Of a DNA stretch of 64,000 bases, positions 26,195 through 34,712 are shown piece by piece (position 1 is the first letter of the stretch; each line of letters starts with the position of its first letter). Made by a program: the position numbers and the translations under genes. The stretch spans positions 806,001 to 870,000 of the forward strand of contig CAVUFH010000003.1 in NCBI GenBank assembly GCA_963740835.1. The letters are read 5' to 3'. The notes under the pieces were generated by a model, which was given only the letters and a program-made list of their open reading frames with translations, did not search any database and was not told the origin of the DNA. Source of the stretch: CAVUFH01 sp963740835 (lineage in GTDB: Bacteria > Actinomycetota > Acidimicrobiia > IMCC26256 > PALSA-610).

Positions 26195-27559
26195 GTGCGA
26201 GAACAAGGAGCGGTCGTCACCGAGGCGGACCGGCAGGTTGCCAAGCGCGAGGTGAACGACAGCGCGCGTGGCGCGGTGGCCGGTGCGGTCGCCCTGGTGT
26301 TCGTCGGCATCGTGCTCTCCAAGGTCGTCACGCTCGCGTTGCCGGAGTCGATGGACGGCGCGGCCCGCCTCGTCTTCGAGCTCGGGCTCCCGGTGGTCAC
26401 GTGCCTCCCGCTACTCCTCGTCGTCGCGCGCTTCGCCAAGGGCCGCGCGATCGTCGACGCCGCGCAACGCAGCGCCGACGAGCGCCAGACCGATCTCGAG
26501 ATCGGCCGTCGCGAATTCACGACGCGTGCCTCGAACACGTTGGAGATGGCGCCGACCGAACAGGCCGCACTGCTGCTCGCCGAGGAAGCGCTCGAGCGGG
26601 TGATGCCCGAGCACGCGGGCGAGATGCTGCTGGCCGACAACAGCCGCGCGCACCTCGAGCGCGTCGCGGTCTCGGCCGTCGCGGAACCGCCGGCCTGTCC
26701 CGTCACGTCTCCCGAGGACTGCATCGCGGCGCGGCGCGGCCACTTGCAGGTGTTCGGCGACGCCAACGAGATGGACGCGTGCCCCCGGCTGAAGTGCCGG
26801 AGCAATCACGTGGCGTCGGCGGTGTGCGTGCCCGTTTCGGTGCTCGGTCGCACCGTCGGTGTCATCCACGCGACGACACCGCGTTCAGCGGCGGGCTCGG
26901 AGACGCCGGAGGTCGCGGCGATCGACGACAACCAGACGTCGATGCTGCAGATCCTCGCCAACCAACTCGGGCTGCGCCTCGGCATGATCCGCGTGATGTC
27001 GGAGACCAGCCTGGCCGCGTCCACCGACAGCCTCACCGGTTTGGTCAACCGCCGTCGCTTGGAAACCGGGTTCAGCGGGCTGCTGTCGACCGGCACGCCG
27101 GTGTCGCTCGTGCTCGCAGACGTCGATGACTTCAAGGAGCTCAACGACCGGCACGGCCACGAGGCCGGTGACCGCGCCCTGCGCGCCTTTGCGGCGGCGC
27201 TACGCGCCGAGGTCCGACCGGACGACATCGTGTGCCGGTACGGCGGCGAGGAATTCGTCGTCGTGCTGCCGCGCTGTTCCGCCGAGGACGCGCAGCGCGT
27301 GTTCCAACGGGTGCAGAAGCGTGTGGGGATGATCGGCGACGACGGCCGGCTCCCGCGGTTCACCGCGAGCTACGGCGTCACCGATTCCGACGGCGCGACA
27401 TCACTCGACGACTTGATCTCCGAAGCCGACGCTGCGCTCTACGAAGCGAAGGCCGACGGCAAGAACCGTCTCGTCACCCGCCAGTCGTTGCAGGCCGTCA
27501 CGCCGCTCGACATCGCACTCGACGACGAGGACGACGGCCCCCGCACTCAAGCCCTCTGA
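26195..27559 (+). CDS. Membrane GAF-GGDEF diguanylate cyclase
   Basis: A 454-residue signalling protein. Two transmembrane helices (GAVAGAVALVFVGIVLSKVVTL and LVFELGLPVVTCLPLLLVVA, within residues 25-75) lead through a helical linker to a GAF-like domain (about 100-265) and a C-terminal GGDEF domain with RYGGEEF (Gly350-Phe354), so an active cyclase making c-di-GMP is likely. DVDDFKELNDRHGHEAGDRAL provides the metal aspartate and substrate contacts. I see no RxxD inhibitory site before GGEEF. The GAF part holds a cysteine group (CPVTSPEDC, ACPRLKC, AVCVPV) that may bind metal or sense redox state. Start GTG 26195. No EAL gene is seen in the window. Confidence 0.88.
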   Translation: MREQGAVVTEADRQVAKREVNDSARGAVAGAVALVFVGIVLSKVVTLALPESMDGAARLVFELGLPVVTCLPLLLVVARFAKGRAIVDAAQRSADERQTDLEIGRREFTTRASNTLEMAPTEQAALLLAEEALERVMPEHAGEMLLADNSRAHLERVAVSAVAEPPACPVTSPEDCIAARRGHLQVFGDANEMDACPRLKCRSNHVASAVCVPVSVLGRTVGVIHATTPRSAAGSETPEVAAIDDNQTSMLQILANQLGLRLGMIRVMSETSLAASTDSLTGLVNRRRLETGFSGLLSTGTPVSLVLADVDDFKELNDRHGHEAGDRALRAFAAALRAEVRPDDIVCRYGGEEFVVVLPRCSAEDAQRVFQRVQKRVGMIGDDGRLPRFTASYGVTDSDGATSLDDLISEADAALYEAKADGKNRLVTRQSLQAVTPLDIALDDEDDGPRTQAL

Positions 27560-27573
27560 CGGGACTTTCTCTG

Positions 27574-27628
27574 CCATCTCATTGTCGGATTGTGCACGTC
27601 AGAGGTGCACAATCCGACTATCAGATGG
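27574..27628 (+). terminator. Long hairpin between convergent genes, bidirectional terminator
   Basis: A perfect 14-bp inverted repeat, GTCGGATTGTGCAC (27584-27597) and GTGCACAATCCGAC (27605-27618), loop GTCAGAG, extended on the outside by CCATCT (27574-27579) pairing with AGATGG (27623-27628). It stands 14 bases after the GGDEF gene and 22 bases before the GNAT gene's stop. Confidence 0.75.
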
Positions 27629-27650
27629 TCGAGTTCTCCACTGTTGTCGG

Positions 27651-28637
27651 TCAGAGCGGGAGCGTGAACGCGGCGTAACGGCTGCCGGTCGGCTTGGTCG
27701 TCTCGCCGGTGTAGGTCGCGCCGAGCGCCCGCGCCACGCCGAGCGATGCATGGTTGTCGGTGAGCGCCTCGATAAGCGCGGCGCGGGCACCGACCTCGTC
27801 GCGCGCGTACTCGAGCGCGAGCCGGGCGGCACGCGTCGCGTACCCGCGCCGGCGCCACTGCGGGAACACGAGGTACGAGAGGTTGACGAGGTGCGCCTCG
27901 CCCGGCAGCACCCGGATCTCGACGTTGCCGATCAACGCGCCGGTGCCGTCGTCCCAGATACCGAAGTCGCGCACCGGGCCGCCGCTCGCCCACGACGCGC
28001 GCCACGCGTCGATCGCGGCGACGACGCGCTCGATCGGCGCCGGTGCCCGGAACTCGAAGCCGCGCAACTGCTCGTCGTCCTCGCCCGCCTTGTGTTCGGT
28101 CGCATCGGCGACGCGCAGGGGCCGGAGCGCGAAGCCGTCGCCGCGCAGGATGACGGGCCGGACCAACGTCTCGCGCGGCGTCGCATCTGGCGCACCCGAA
28201 ACCACGGCCTCGAACTCGAAGTCGAGCGTGCGGTACAAGCGGCGCGCGTGCTCGGCCTCCGCGCCGGCCGGATGACCGGCGCCGAAGGTCACGACCTCGA
28301 CGCGCCGCGCGCCCGCGTGCGCGATCACGGTCTCGACCAGCGCGCGCCCGGCACCGCGACCGCGTCCATCCGGGAGCACCGCGAGCCAGCCGAGGTGCAC
28401 GAGCTCTCCCGCGTGCGCCGACCACCAGACCCCGCCGAGAACCGCGCCCGACGCGTCGACCGCGCACCATGCCGTTCCGTCGGCGATGTGCCGGCCGAGG
28501 TGCGTGTTCCAGTCCGCCGCGTCGGCCATCGGGGCGCCGAACAGCACCTCGACCGACCGCGCGACCGTGCGCCACGCGTCGACGTCGGTCACCGTCGTCG
28601 CCCGCACCCCCGGACTTGCGTGACTTCCTCCCTGCAT
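27651..28637 (-). CDS. Tandem GNAT N-acetyltransferase
   Basis: A 328-residue protein with two GNAT folds. The first (about residues 1-150) has VLGGVWWSAHAGELVHLGWLAVLPDGRGRGAGRALVETVIAHAG; the second (about 160-328) is of the RimJ/RimL kind with GFALRPLRVADATEH, GNVEIRVLPGEAHLVNLSYLVFPQWRRRGYATRAARLALEYA and IEALTDNHASLGVARALGATYTGE. Both acetyl-CoA pyrophosphate loops (GRGRGAGRA and WRRRGYAT) look intact. The substrate is unknown. ATG 28637 is chosen; a TTG at 28691 in frame is possible but lies in the palindromes of the divergent gene. The start codon lies within repeat copy B, so the first residues are repeat-derived. Confidence 0.82.
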   Translation of the reverse strand: MQGGSHASPGVRATTVTDVDAWRTVARSVEVLFGAPMADAADWNTHLGRHIADGTAWCAVDASGAVLGGVWWSAHAGELVHLGWLAVLPDGRGRGAGRALVETVIAHAGARRVEVVTFGAGHPAGAEAEHARRLYRTLDFEFEAVVSGAPDATPRETLVRPVILRGDGFALRPLRVADATEHKAGEDDEQLRGFEFRAPAPIERVVAAIDAWRASWASGGPVRDFGIWDDGTGALIGNVEIRVLPGEAHLVNLSYLVFPQWRRRGYATRAARLALEYARDEVGARAALIEALTDNHASLGVARALGATYTGETTKPTGSRYAAFTLPL

Positions 28638-28663
28638 CCGGTGGGCATTCTCACGCAGGAACG
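28616..28663 (+). repeat. 48-bp imperfect palindromic element, copy B
   Basis: It opens TTGCGTGA and closes CACGCAGG like copy A at 1776-1823, shares CCGGTGGG in the middle, and folds by pairing GCGTGA (28618-28623) with TCACGC (28651-28656). It contains the ATG of the GNAT gene on the minus strand. Confidence 0.45.
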
Positions 28664-28686
28664 CCTCGGGGCTCGTGCCTCGAGTC

Positions 28687-28732
28687 GTCAACCGCGGGTT
28701 GACGAACAGACGCCGTCAACGTAGGGTTGACG
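28687..28732 (+). promoter_or_regulatory. Paired palindromic operators before the Clp-N/HTH gene
   Basis: Two inverted repeats share the same half-site: GTCAACC-GCG-GGTTGAC (28687-28703) and CGTCAAC-GTAGG-GTTGACG (28714-28732). Their centres are 28 bases apart, near three helical turns. The second ends one base before ATG 28734 and covers the only possible ribosome-binding site (AGGG), so a bound protein would block translation initiation or transcription. Autoregulation by the HTH protein that follows is the obvious idea, but is inference. Confidence 0.65.
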
Positions 28733-28733
28733 G

Positions 28734-29427
28734 ATGCCCTCGCTCGACGAGCTCATCACGGAAGTGCAGGCCACCGCGCCGAGCGACGAACCGTTGGTGC
28801 TGCTCGAGACGGCGGCGCTCGAGCGCGCAGCGTCTGGGCGAGCAGAGCGACGCGATGCTGTCGCACTACGTCGACCGGGCCCGGCACGCGGGGCACTCGT
28901 GGGCGGAGATCGGTGGCGCCCTCGGTGTCACCAAGCAGGCCGTGCAGAAGCGGTTCACCGGGGAGCGGGCCGAGCCCGTCGGGTGGGAGCGGTACACCGA
29001 GCGGGCCCGGCGACTCGTGCGCGACCACGCGCCGGCGGCCGCGACATCGCTCGGCCACGGTTGGATCGGCACCGAGCATCTCTTGCTCGGCTTCTACGCC
29101 GAGCCGGACGCGCTCGCGCCGCGGATCCTCGTCGGATTCGGGCTCGATCGCGACGGTGTGCTCGCGGGGATCGGCGCGCACATCGATACCGCCTTCCCCG
29201 GAAAAGGCCCGCTGACGCCGCGCGCGTGGGCGGCGCTCGCGTCGTGCACGCGGGAAGCCCTGATGCTCGGGCACAACTACATCGGAACCGAGCACCAACT
29301 GCTCGCGCTGCTGAGCGGTGTCGGGGGAGTCGCGGCCGAGATCCTCGCGGAGGCGGACATCACCCACGATGCCGCTCGGGCCAAGGTCGTCGAGCTCCTC
29401 GTCGGCTACATCACGAAGCAGCCGTGA
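28734..29427 (+). CDS. HTH-Clp N-domain regulator (frameshifted)
   Basis: From ATG 28734: MPSLDELITEVQATAPSDEPLVLLETAALERA. Near 28832 one base seems lost, and the protein goes on in the next frame as QRLGEQSDAMLSHYVDRARHAGHSWAEIGGALGVTKQAVQKRF, a helix-turn-helix with recognition helix VTKQAVQKRF. Two Clp N-type repeats follow: LGHGWIGTEHLLLGFYAEPDALAPRIL and LGHNYIGTEHQLLALLSGVGGVAAEIL, the peptide- or adaptor-binding fold of ClpA/ClpC. It ends at TGA 29427; joined length is about 230 residues. No AAA+ domain is present, so it cannot unfold proteins; it is more likely a DNA-binding protein using the Clp-N fold as sensor or protease-recruiting part. Confidence 0.75.
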
Positions 29428-29475
29428 CGCGCGGCCCTATGTGACACGCGTGTCAGGTCGCGCGAAGATCCGCCG

Positions 29476-30657
29476 ATGCCCGGAGCCCTGAACGATCTGC
29501 GCGTCCTCGACCTGTCGTGGGGCATCGCCGGCGCGCTCGGCGTGCTGCTCCTCGCCGAACAAGGTGCCGATGTCATCAAGGTCGAGCCGCCCGGTGGCGA
29601 CCCCTTCCGCGACTACAGCGGCTACGCGGTGTGGAACCGCTCGCGCCGGTCCGTCACGCTCGACCTGAAGAACCCAGCCGGCGTCGACGCGTTCCGCAAG
29701 CTGGCCGACGATGCCGACGTGGTGGTCGAGACGTTCCGGCCCGGCGTCACCGACCGGCTCGGCATCGGCTTCGACGCGCTCCACGAGCGGAACCCACGTC
29801 TCGTGTACGCGTCGTGTCCGGCGTACCCCGAAGGCCACCGTTGGGCGCACCGGCCCGGCTACGACGCGCTCGTGCAGGCGAGCAGCGGGCAGCAGTGGGA
29901 GCAGCCGGGCTGGCGCATGGGGCCGATCTTCCTGCACGTGCCGTTGCCGAGCATGGCCGCGATGTTCCTCGTGCCGACCGGCATCCTCGCCGCGCTCGTC
30001 GCGCGCGAGGCGACGGGTCGCGGGCAGCACGTCCGCACGTCGTTGCTCCAGGGTGCGCTGCTCTTCACGACGCAGATCTGGACGTACATCGAACGCTCGC
30101 GCGCGGACTTCTACGGGACGATGGCGAAGTCCTATCCGCCGGGCGTGCACCAGGAGATGATCTTCGAAGTCGCCGACGACGAGTGGGTGCACACGTCGAT
30201 CATGAGCGGGCTCGCGCCGATCAAGAGCCAGGACGAGATCGTCGGTGTGCCCGGCGCGTCGGACCCGTCGCGGTACCCGATGCTGTCGCCCGAAGAACGC
30301 GCGCAGATCACACCGTTGCGACGCGCGGGTTACAAAGCGCGCGAACGCGAAGGGCTGATCGAGGAGTTCCGCGCCAACAACCACGCGGTCGAGGCGATCG
30401 ACACGATGGAGGTCGCGCTCGGCGCGCACGGCGCGCCACACCCGCAGCTCGTGGCCAACGACATGATCGCGACGGTCGACGACCCCGTGTACGGCAAGAC
30501 CACGCAGGTGGGTGTCCCGATCCACATGCACGACACCCCGGGTGGCATCCAGGGGCCGCGACCCGACCCCGGGCAGCACAACGAAGAGATCTTCGGCGCC
30601 CTCGGCTATTCGGCCGCCGACATTCGAGGTTTCACGACCGCGTCGGAGGTGCAGTGA
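29476..30657 (+). CDS. CaiB/BaiF CoA-transferase, first subunit
   Basis: A 393-residue family III CoA-transferase. It begins LNDLRVLDLSWGIAGALGVLLLAEQGADVIKVEPPGGDPFRDYSGYAVWNRSRRSVTLDLKNPAG, the canonical N-terminus. The catalytic aspartate is Asp130 in RPGYDALVQASSG. The enzyme moves CoA between a donor thioester and a carboxylic acid. Its stop overlaps the ATG of a second transferase (30655-30659), so the pair probably forms one complex. It opens the plus-strand acyl-CoA block. Confidence 0.9.
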   Translation: MPGALNDLRVLDLSWGIAGALGVLLLAEQGADVIKVEPPGGDPFRDYSGYAVWNRSRRSVTLDLKNPAGVDAFRKLADDADVVVETFRPGVTDRLGIGFDALHERNPRLVYASCPAYPEGHRWAHRPGYDALVQASSGQQWEQPGWRMGPIFLHVPLPSMAAMFLVPTGILAALVAREATGRGQHVRTSLLQGALLFTTQIWTYIERSRADFYGTMAKSYPPGVHQEMIFEVADDEWVHTSIMSGLAPIKSQDEIVGVPGASDPSRYPMLSPEERAQITPLRRAGYKAREREGLIEEFRANNHAVEAIDTMEVALGAHGAPHPQLVANDMIATVDDPVYGKTTQVGVPIHMHDTPGGIQGPRPDPGQHNEEIFGALGYSAADIRGFTTASEVQ

Positions 30658-31871
30658 TGCACACGCTCGAAGGTGTGGTCGTCGTCGACTTCGGCCAGTA
30701 CCTCGCGGGGCCGTTCGGCCCGATGATCCTCGGCGATCTCGGCGCGGACGTGATCAAGGTCGAGCCCGTCACCGGCGACGGCATGCGCATGGTCAACCAG
30801 CCGTTCATGGGCTGCTCACGCGGCAAGCGCGACATCGGTCTCAACATCAAGACCGAAGCAGGAAGGAGGATCGCGCTCGAGCTCGTCGACCGGGCCGACA
30901 TCGTCCACCACAACATGACCGCGGGCGTGGCCAAGCGGCTCGGTATCGCGTACGAAGACTGCAAGCGCGTGAACCCCGACGTCGTCTACTGCAACACGTG
31001 GGCCTACGGGCTCGACGGCCCGCTCGCGCACTTCGGCGGCCTCGACCCGCTGTTCCAGGCCGCGGCCGGCCTCGAGTACGAAGCCGGTCCGGTGCGCGCG
31101 GGCAACAAGCCGCTCTACATCCGCTTCGGCATGACCGACACCGCCAACGCGATGTTGTCGGTGGTCGGCTGCCTCGCCGCGCTCTACCGGCAGCGGCGCA
31201 CGGGTGCGGGGCAGGAGCTGTGGACGTCGTTGCTCGACGGCGCGGCAATGCTGTCGTCCGACGCGCTGCTCGCCGATGGCGACGGCGTGCCCCGCCCCGA
31301 GCTCGACGCCGACCAGACCGGCATCGATGCGTGTTACCGCCTCTACCGCACCGCCGACAGCTGGATCCAGATCGCCGCAGTGCGGCAACATGAGTTCGTC
31401 GGGCTGTGCCAGGCCCTCGGGCTCTCCGAGCTTCTCGATGACGTGCGCTTCGCCGATCGCGCCGCGCGCGCCGAGCACCGCCAGCAGCTCGAGGCGTTGT
31501 TCGCCCCCCGCTTCGCGGCCCAGACCGCGATCATCTGGTCGCGCGCCCTCGACGACGCGGGTGTCCCGAACGAGATCCCGCGCGAGACCAACTCGGGTCA
31601 GGAGGTGCTGTTCGACGACGACGACGTGCGGCTCGGGCTCGTCGCCGAGTACCAGCACCCGATCGTCGGGCGCATGCGGCAGTTCGGCGACCTCATCAAC
31701 TTCTCGGAGACGCCCGGCCACATCGCCGGGCCGCCGCCGCTCGTCGGCGAGCACACGCAGGCGATCCTCGCCGACCTGGGCTACGACGACGCGCAGATGC
31801 GGGCGCTCAAGGACGAAGGCACGGTGTACTGGCCGGACGAGAACTTCGAGAACTACCCCTGGACGGTCTGA
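30657..31871 (+). CDS. CaiB/BaiF CoA-transferase, second subunit
   Basis: A 404-residue family III CoA-transferase: MHTLEGVVVVDFGQYLAGPFGPMILGDLGADVIKVEPVTGDGMR, ADIVHHNMTAGVAKRLGIAYEDCKRVNPDVVYCN and the catalytic Asp130 in FGGLDPLFQAAAGL, at the same residue number as in the first subunit. The ATG overlaps the TGA of that gene by one base, indicating coupling. Pairs like this occur as heteromeric CoA-transferases in catabolism of aromatic or sterol acids (BbsEF-like); which acid is used here is not readable. Its 3' end overlaps the convergent CoA ligase by 19 bases. Confidence 0.9.
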   Translation: MHTLEGVVVVDFGQYLAGPFGPMILGDLGADVIKVEPVTGDGMRMVNQPFMGCSRGKRDIGLNIKTEAGRRIALELVDRADIVHHNMTAGVAKRLGIAYEDCKRVNPDVVYCNTWAYGLDGPLAHFGGLDPLFQAAAGLEYEAGPVRAGNKPLYIRFGMTDTANAMLSVVGCLAALYRQRRTGAGQELWTSLLDGAAMLSSDALLADGDGVPRPELDADQTGIDACYRLYRTADSWIQIAAVRQHEFVGLCQALGLSELLDDVRFADRAARAEHRQQLEALFAPRFAAQTAIIWSRALDDAGVPNEIPRETNSGQEVLFDDDDVRLGLVAEYQHPIVGRMRQFGDLINFSETPGHIAGPPPLVGEHTQAILADLGYDDAQMRALKDEGTVYWPDENFENYPWTV

Positions 31872-33427
31872 CGCAGCTCGTACTTGAGCACCTTGCCGGT
31901 GGCGTTCAAGGGGAAGGCGTCGACCACTTCGACCCGGCGCGGGACCTTGTAGTTGGCCATCTGCTCGCGGCACCACGCGACGAGCTCGTCGGGGTCGATC
32001 GTCGCGCCAGGGCGCGGGATGACGAACGCGCAGCCGACCTCGCCCATGCGTTGGTCGGGGATGCCGATGATGGCGACCTGCGAGACGCTCGGGTGGGCGA
32101 GGATCATGTTCTCGATCTCGGCCGGGTACGCGTTGAACCCGCCGACGATGTACATGTCCTTCTTGCGATCGGTGATGCGCAGGTTGCGGCGATCGTCCAT
32201 CACGCCGATGTCACCCGTGTGCAGCCAGCCGTCGGCGTCGATCGCGTCCGCGGTGCCTTCGGGGTCGTCGACGAAACCGCGCATGATGTTGTACCCGCGC
32301 ACGACGACCTCGCCGGGGTCACCGATCGCAACCTCCTTGCCGTCGTCATCGACGACGAGCACTTCGACGCCGGGGATCGCGCGTCCGGCGGTGGTCGCGA
32401 TCGTCTCCGCGTCGTCGTTGTGCCGGCACATCGTCGCGATGCCCGTCGCCTCGGTGAGGCCGTAGCCGGTCACGATGGTCTCGAAGCTCAACTCGGCGCG
32501 CATGCGCTTGATCAGCTCGACGGGCACCGCGGCTGCGCCGGTCACCGCGAGCCGCAAGGTCGACATGTCGAACGCGTCGACACGCGGGTGGTCGAGGATC
32601 GACTGGTAGATCGTCGGCGCACCCGGCAGCATCGAGATGCGCTCGTCGACGACTCGTTGCATCACCGTGTCGACGTCGAACACCGCGTGCGGCACGATCG
32701 TCGCGCCGGTGATCAGACACGCGAGGATGCCCGCCTTGAGGCCGAAGGTGTGGAAGAACGGGTTGACGATCAGGTAACGATCGCCCTCGCGAAGACCGAC
32801 CACCGTGGTCCACGCGTCGTACGCGGCGACGCTCGCCCCGTGCGTCAGCATCGCACCCTTGGGCAAACCGGTGGTGCCGGACGTGAAGATGATGTCGGAG
32901 ACGGTGTCGCCGGTTGTCGCGGCTTCGCGCCGGGCGATCGCCGCATCGTCGACGTTCGCAGCGCCGGCGAGGAACGCCCTCCACGCGAGCGTGCCCTCAG
33001 GTGCATCGCCGCGCAGCACGACGATGGTGTCGAGTGACGGGACGGGCTCGCTGCCGCGTAGGAGGTCGACGTAGTTCGTGTCGAGGAAGTCGGTGACGGT
33101 GAACAGCAGCTTGGCCTGCGCACGGTTGAGGATGTACGTCGCTTCGTTGCCCTTGAACCGCGTGTTCACCGACACGACCACACCGCCCGCGCGGTAGACG
33201 CCGAGCGCGGCGACGACCCACTCGGAGATGTTCGGCGCCCAGATCGCGACGCGGTCGCCCGGCTGGATGCCGGCCGCGACAAGCGCGCGTGCGGCGTCGC
33301 CGGCGGCGTGGCGCAGCGCCGCGAACGTGAGTCGCGAATGCTCGTCGACGAGCGCCTCGGTGTCGGCGAAGCGCGTCGCGGCGCGTTCGAGAACGCTCGG
33401 GATCGTGTCGGGAAGGCCGTCGGTCAC
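31853..33427 (-). CDS. Acyl-CoA synthetase (FadD3-like ANL ligase)
   Basis: A 524-residue AMP-forming ligase on the strand opposite to its neighbours. Motifs: DIIFTSGTTGLPKGAMLTHG, GYGLTEATG, WLHTGDIGVMDDRRNLRITDRKKDMYIVGGFNAYPAEIE and the catalytic lysine in PLNATGKVLKYELR. MYIVGGFNAYPAEIEN is the style of FadD3/FadD-type enzymes that activate steroid-ring propionates or medium acyl groups. I take GTG 33427 (VTDGLPDTIPSVLERAA); an ATG at 33454 is also in frame. It overlaps the CoA-transferase gene at its 3' end and faces away from the MaoC-like gene at its 5' end. Confidence 0.88.
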   Translation of the reverse strand: MTDGLPDTIPSVLERAATRFADTEALVDEHSRLTFAALRHAAGDAARALVAAGIQPGDRVAIWAPNISEWVVAALGVYRAGGVVVSVNTRFKGNEATYILNRAQAKLLFTVTDFLDTNYVDLLRGSEPVPSLDTIVVLRGDAPEGTLAWRAFLAGAANVDDAAIARREAATTGDTVSDIIFTSGTTGLPKGAMLTHGASVAAYDAWTTVVGLREGDRYLIVNPFFHTFGLKAGILACLITGATIVPHAVFDVDTVMQRVVDERISMLPGAPTIYQSILDHPRVDAFDMSTLRLAVTGAAAVPVELIKRMRAELSFETIVTGYGLTEATGIATMCRHNDDAETIATTAGRAIPGVEVLVVDDDGKEVAIGDPGEVVVRGYNIMRGFVDDPEGTADAIDADGWLHTGDIGVMDDRRNLRITDRKKDMYIVGGFNAYPAEIENMILAHPSVSQVAIIGIPDQRMGEVGCAFVIPRPGATIDPDELVAWCREQMANYKVPRRVEVVDAFPLNATGKVLKYELRQTVQG

Positions 33428-33462
33428 GCTCGGTACAGTATTCCGCCGATACATGGAGGGGC

Positions 33463-34712
33463 ATGGCTGAGTCCGGTCGCATCACTGATGAAGGCGTCGC
33501 CCGTCTGCGCGCGCGATCGGGATCCCGGAACCGCACCCGATGCCGCCGTTCTACGCGCAGCCGACGTACGACACGTTCCGGAACGTCGCGATCGCGTACG
33601 GCGACGACAACCCGCTGTGGTGCGACCCCGCGTACGGCGCCAAGACGCGGTGGGAGGATGCCATCGCGTCACCGGTGCTCGTCGGCGGCGACACGCTGAT
33701 CGGCGAGGACGAAGTGACGGAAGTCGCGGCCGAGCACCGAGACCTGATGAAGGGCGATCCGTTGCGCGGCGTGCACGCGTTCTACGCCGCGAGTGCACGC
33801 GAGTGGTGGGCGCCGCTGTACCCGCTGCGCCGGACGTATCGCCGCAACGCGCTCGTCGCCGCGCTCGACAAGCCCAGCGAGTTCGCAGGGCGGGCTGTCC
33901 ACGAGTGGACCGCGCAGGTGTTCCGTGACGACGCCGGAGCGCTGCTCGCCGGCCAGTATCGCCTGATGGTGCGCACCGAACGTGAGCAGGCGCGCGAGCG
34001 CAAGAAGTACGACGGCGTCGAGCTCCGGCCGTACACCGACGCCGAGATCGACGCGATCGAAGCGCAGTACGCGTTGGAGCGGGCGCGCGGCGCCGAAGCC
34101 CGCTGGTGGGAGGACGTCGAGGAGGGTGACGAGGTCGGTCCGATGGTGAAAGGACCGCTCACCGTCACCGACATGATCTGTTGGCACAGCGGCATGGGCA
34201 TGGGGCTCTACGGCGTCAAGCCGCTCCGCCTCGGCTACCAGAACCGGACCCGCATCCCCCGCTTCTTTCATCGCGACGACCTCAACGTCCCCGACGTGAT
34301 GCAGCGCGTGCACTGGGACCCGGACTTCGCGCGCCGCGCGGGCAACCCCACCACGTTCGACTACGGCCGCATGCGCGAGACCTGGCTCGTCCACCTCTGC
34401 ACCGACTGGATGGGCGACGACGCGTGGCTCTGGAAGCTCGAGTGCGAGTTCCGGAAGTTCAACTATGTCGGCGACACGCAGTGGCTGCTCGGTCGGGTCG
34501 TGCGTAAGTACCTTGCCGACGGTGACCGTCCCGCGGTCGACCTCGAGCTCACCGCCGAGAACCAGCGCGGTGAGCTGACGACACCGGGTTCGGCCACGAT
34601 CCTGCTCCCGAGCCGCCGGCACGGCTCGGTGCGATTGCCCGAGCCCCCCGGCGGCGCACGCGATCTGTCCGAAGCACTCGGGGCGATCTCCGAACAGTTC
34701 GCGCGCCGATGA
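33463..34712 (+). CDS. MaoC-like acyl dehydratase (frameshifted near its start)
   Basis: GGAGGGG at 33455-33461 sits ahead of ATG 33463, which reads MAESGRITDEGVARLRAR. At about 33520, in a run of CGCGCGCG, one base seems lost; the next frame continues IGIPEPHPMPPFYAQPTYDTFRNVAIAYGDDNPLW, the typical start of FAS1-like/MaoC N-terminal dehydratases. The rest (ASPVLVGGDTLIG, HAFYAASAREWWAPLYPLRRTYRRN, EDVEEGDEVGPMVKGPLTVTDMICWHSG) shows two hotdog-like halves. Joined length is about 416 residues. Such proteins hydrate enoyl-CoA thioesters. The stop overlaps the next start by four bases. Confidence 0.78.
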
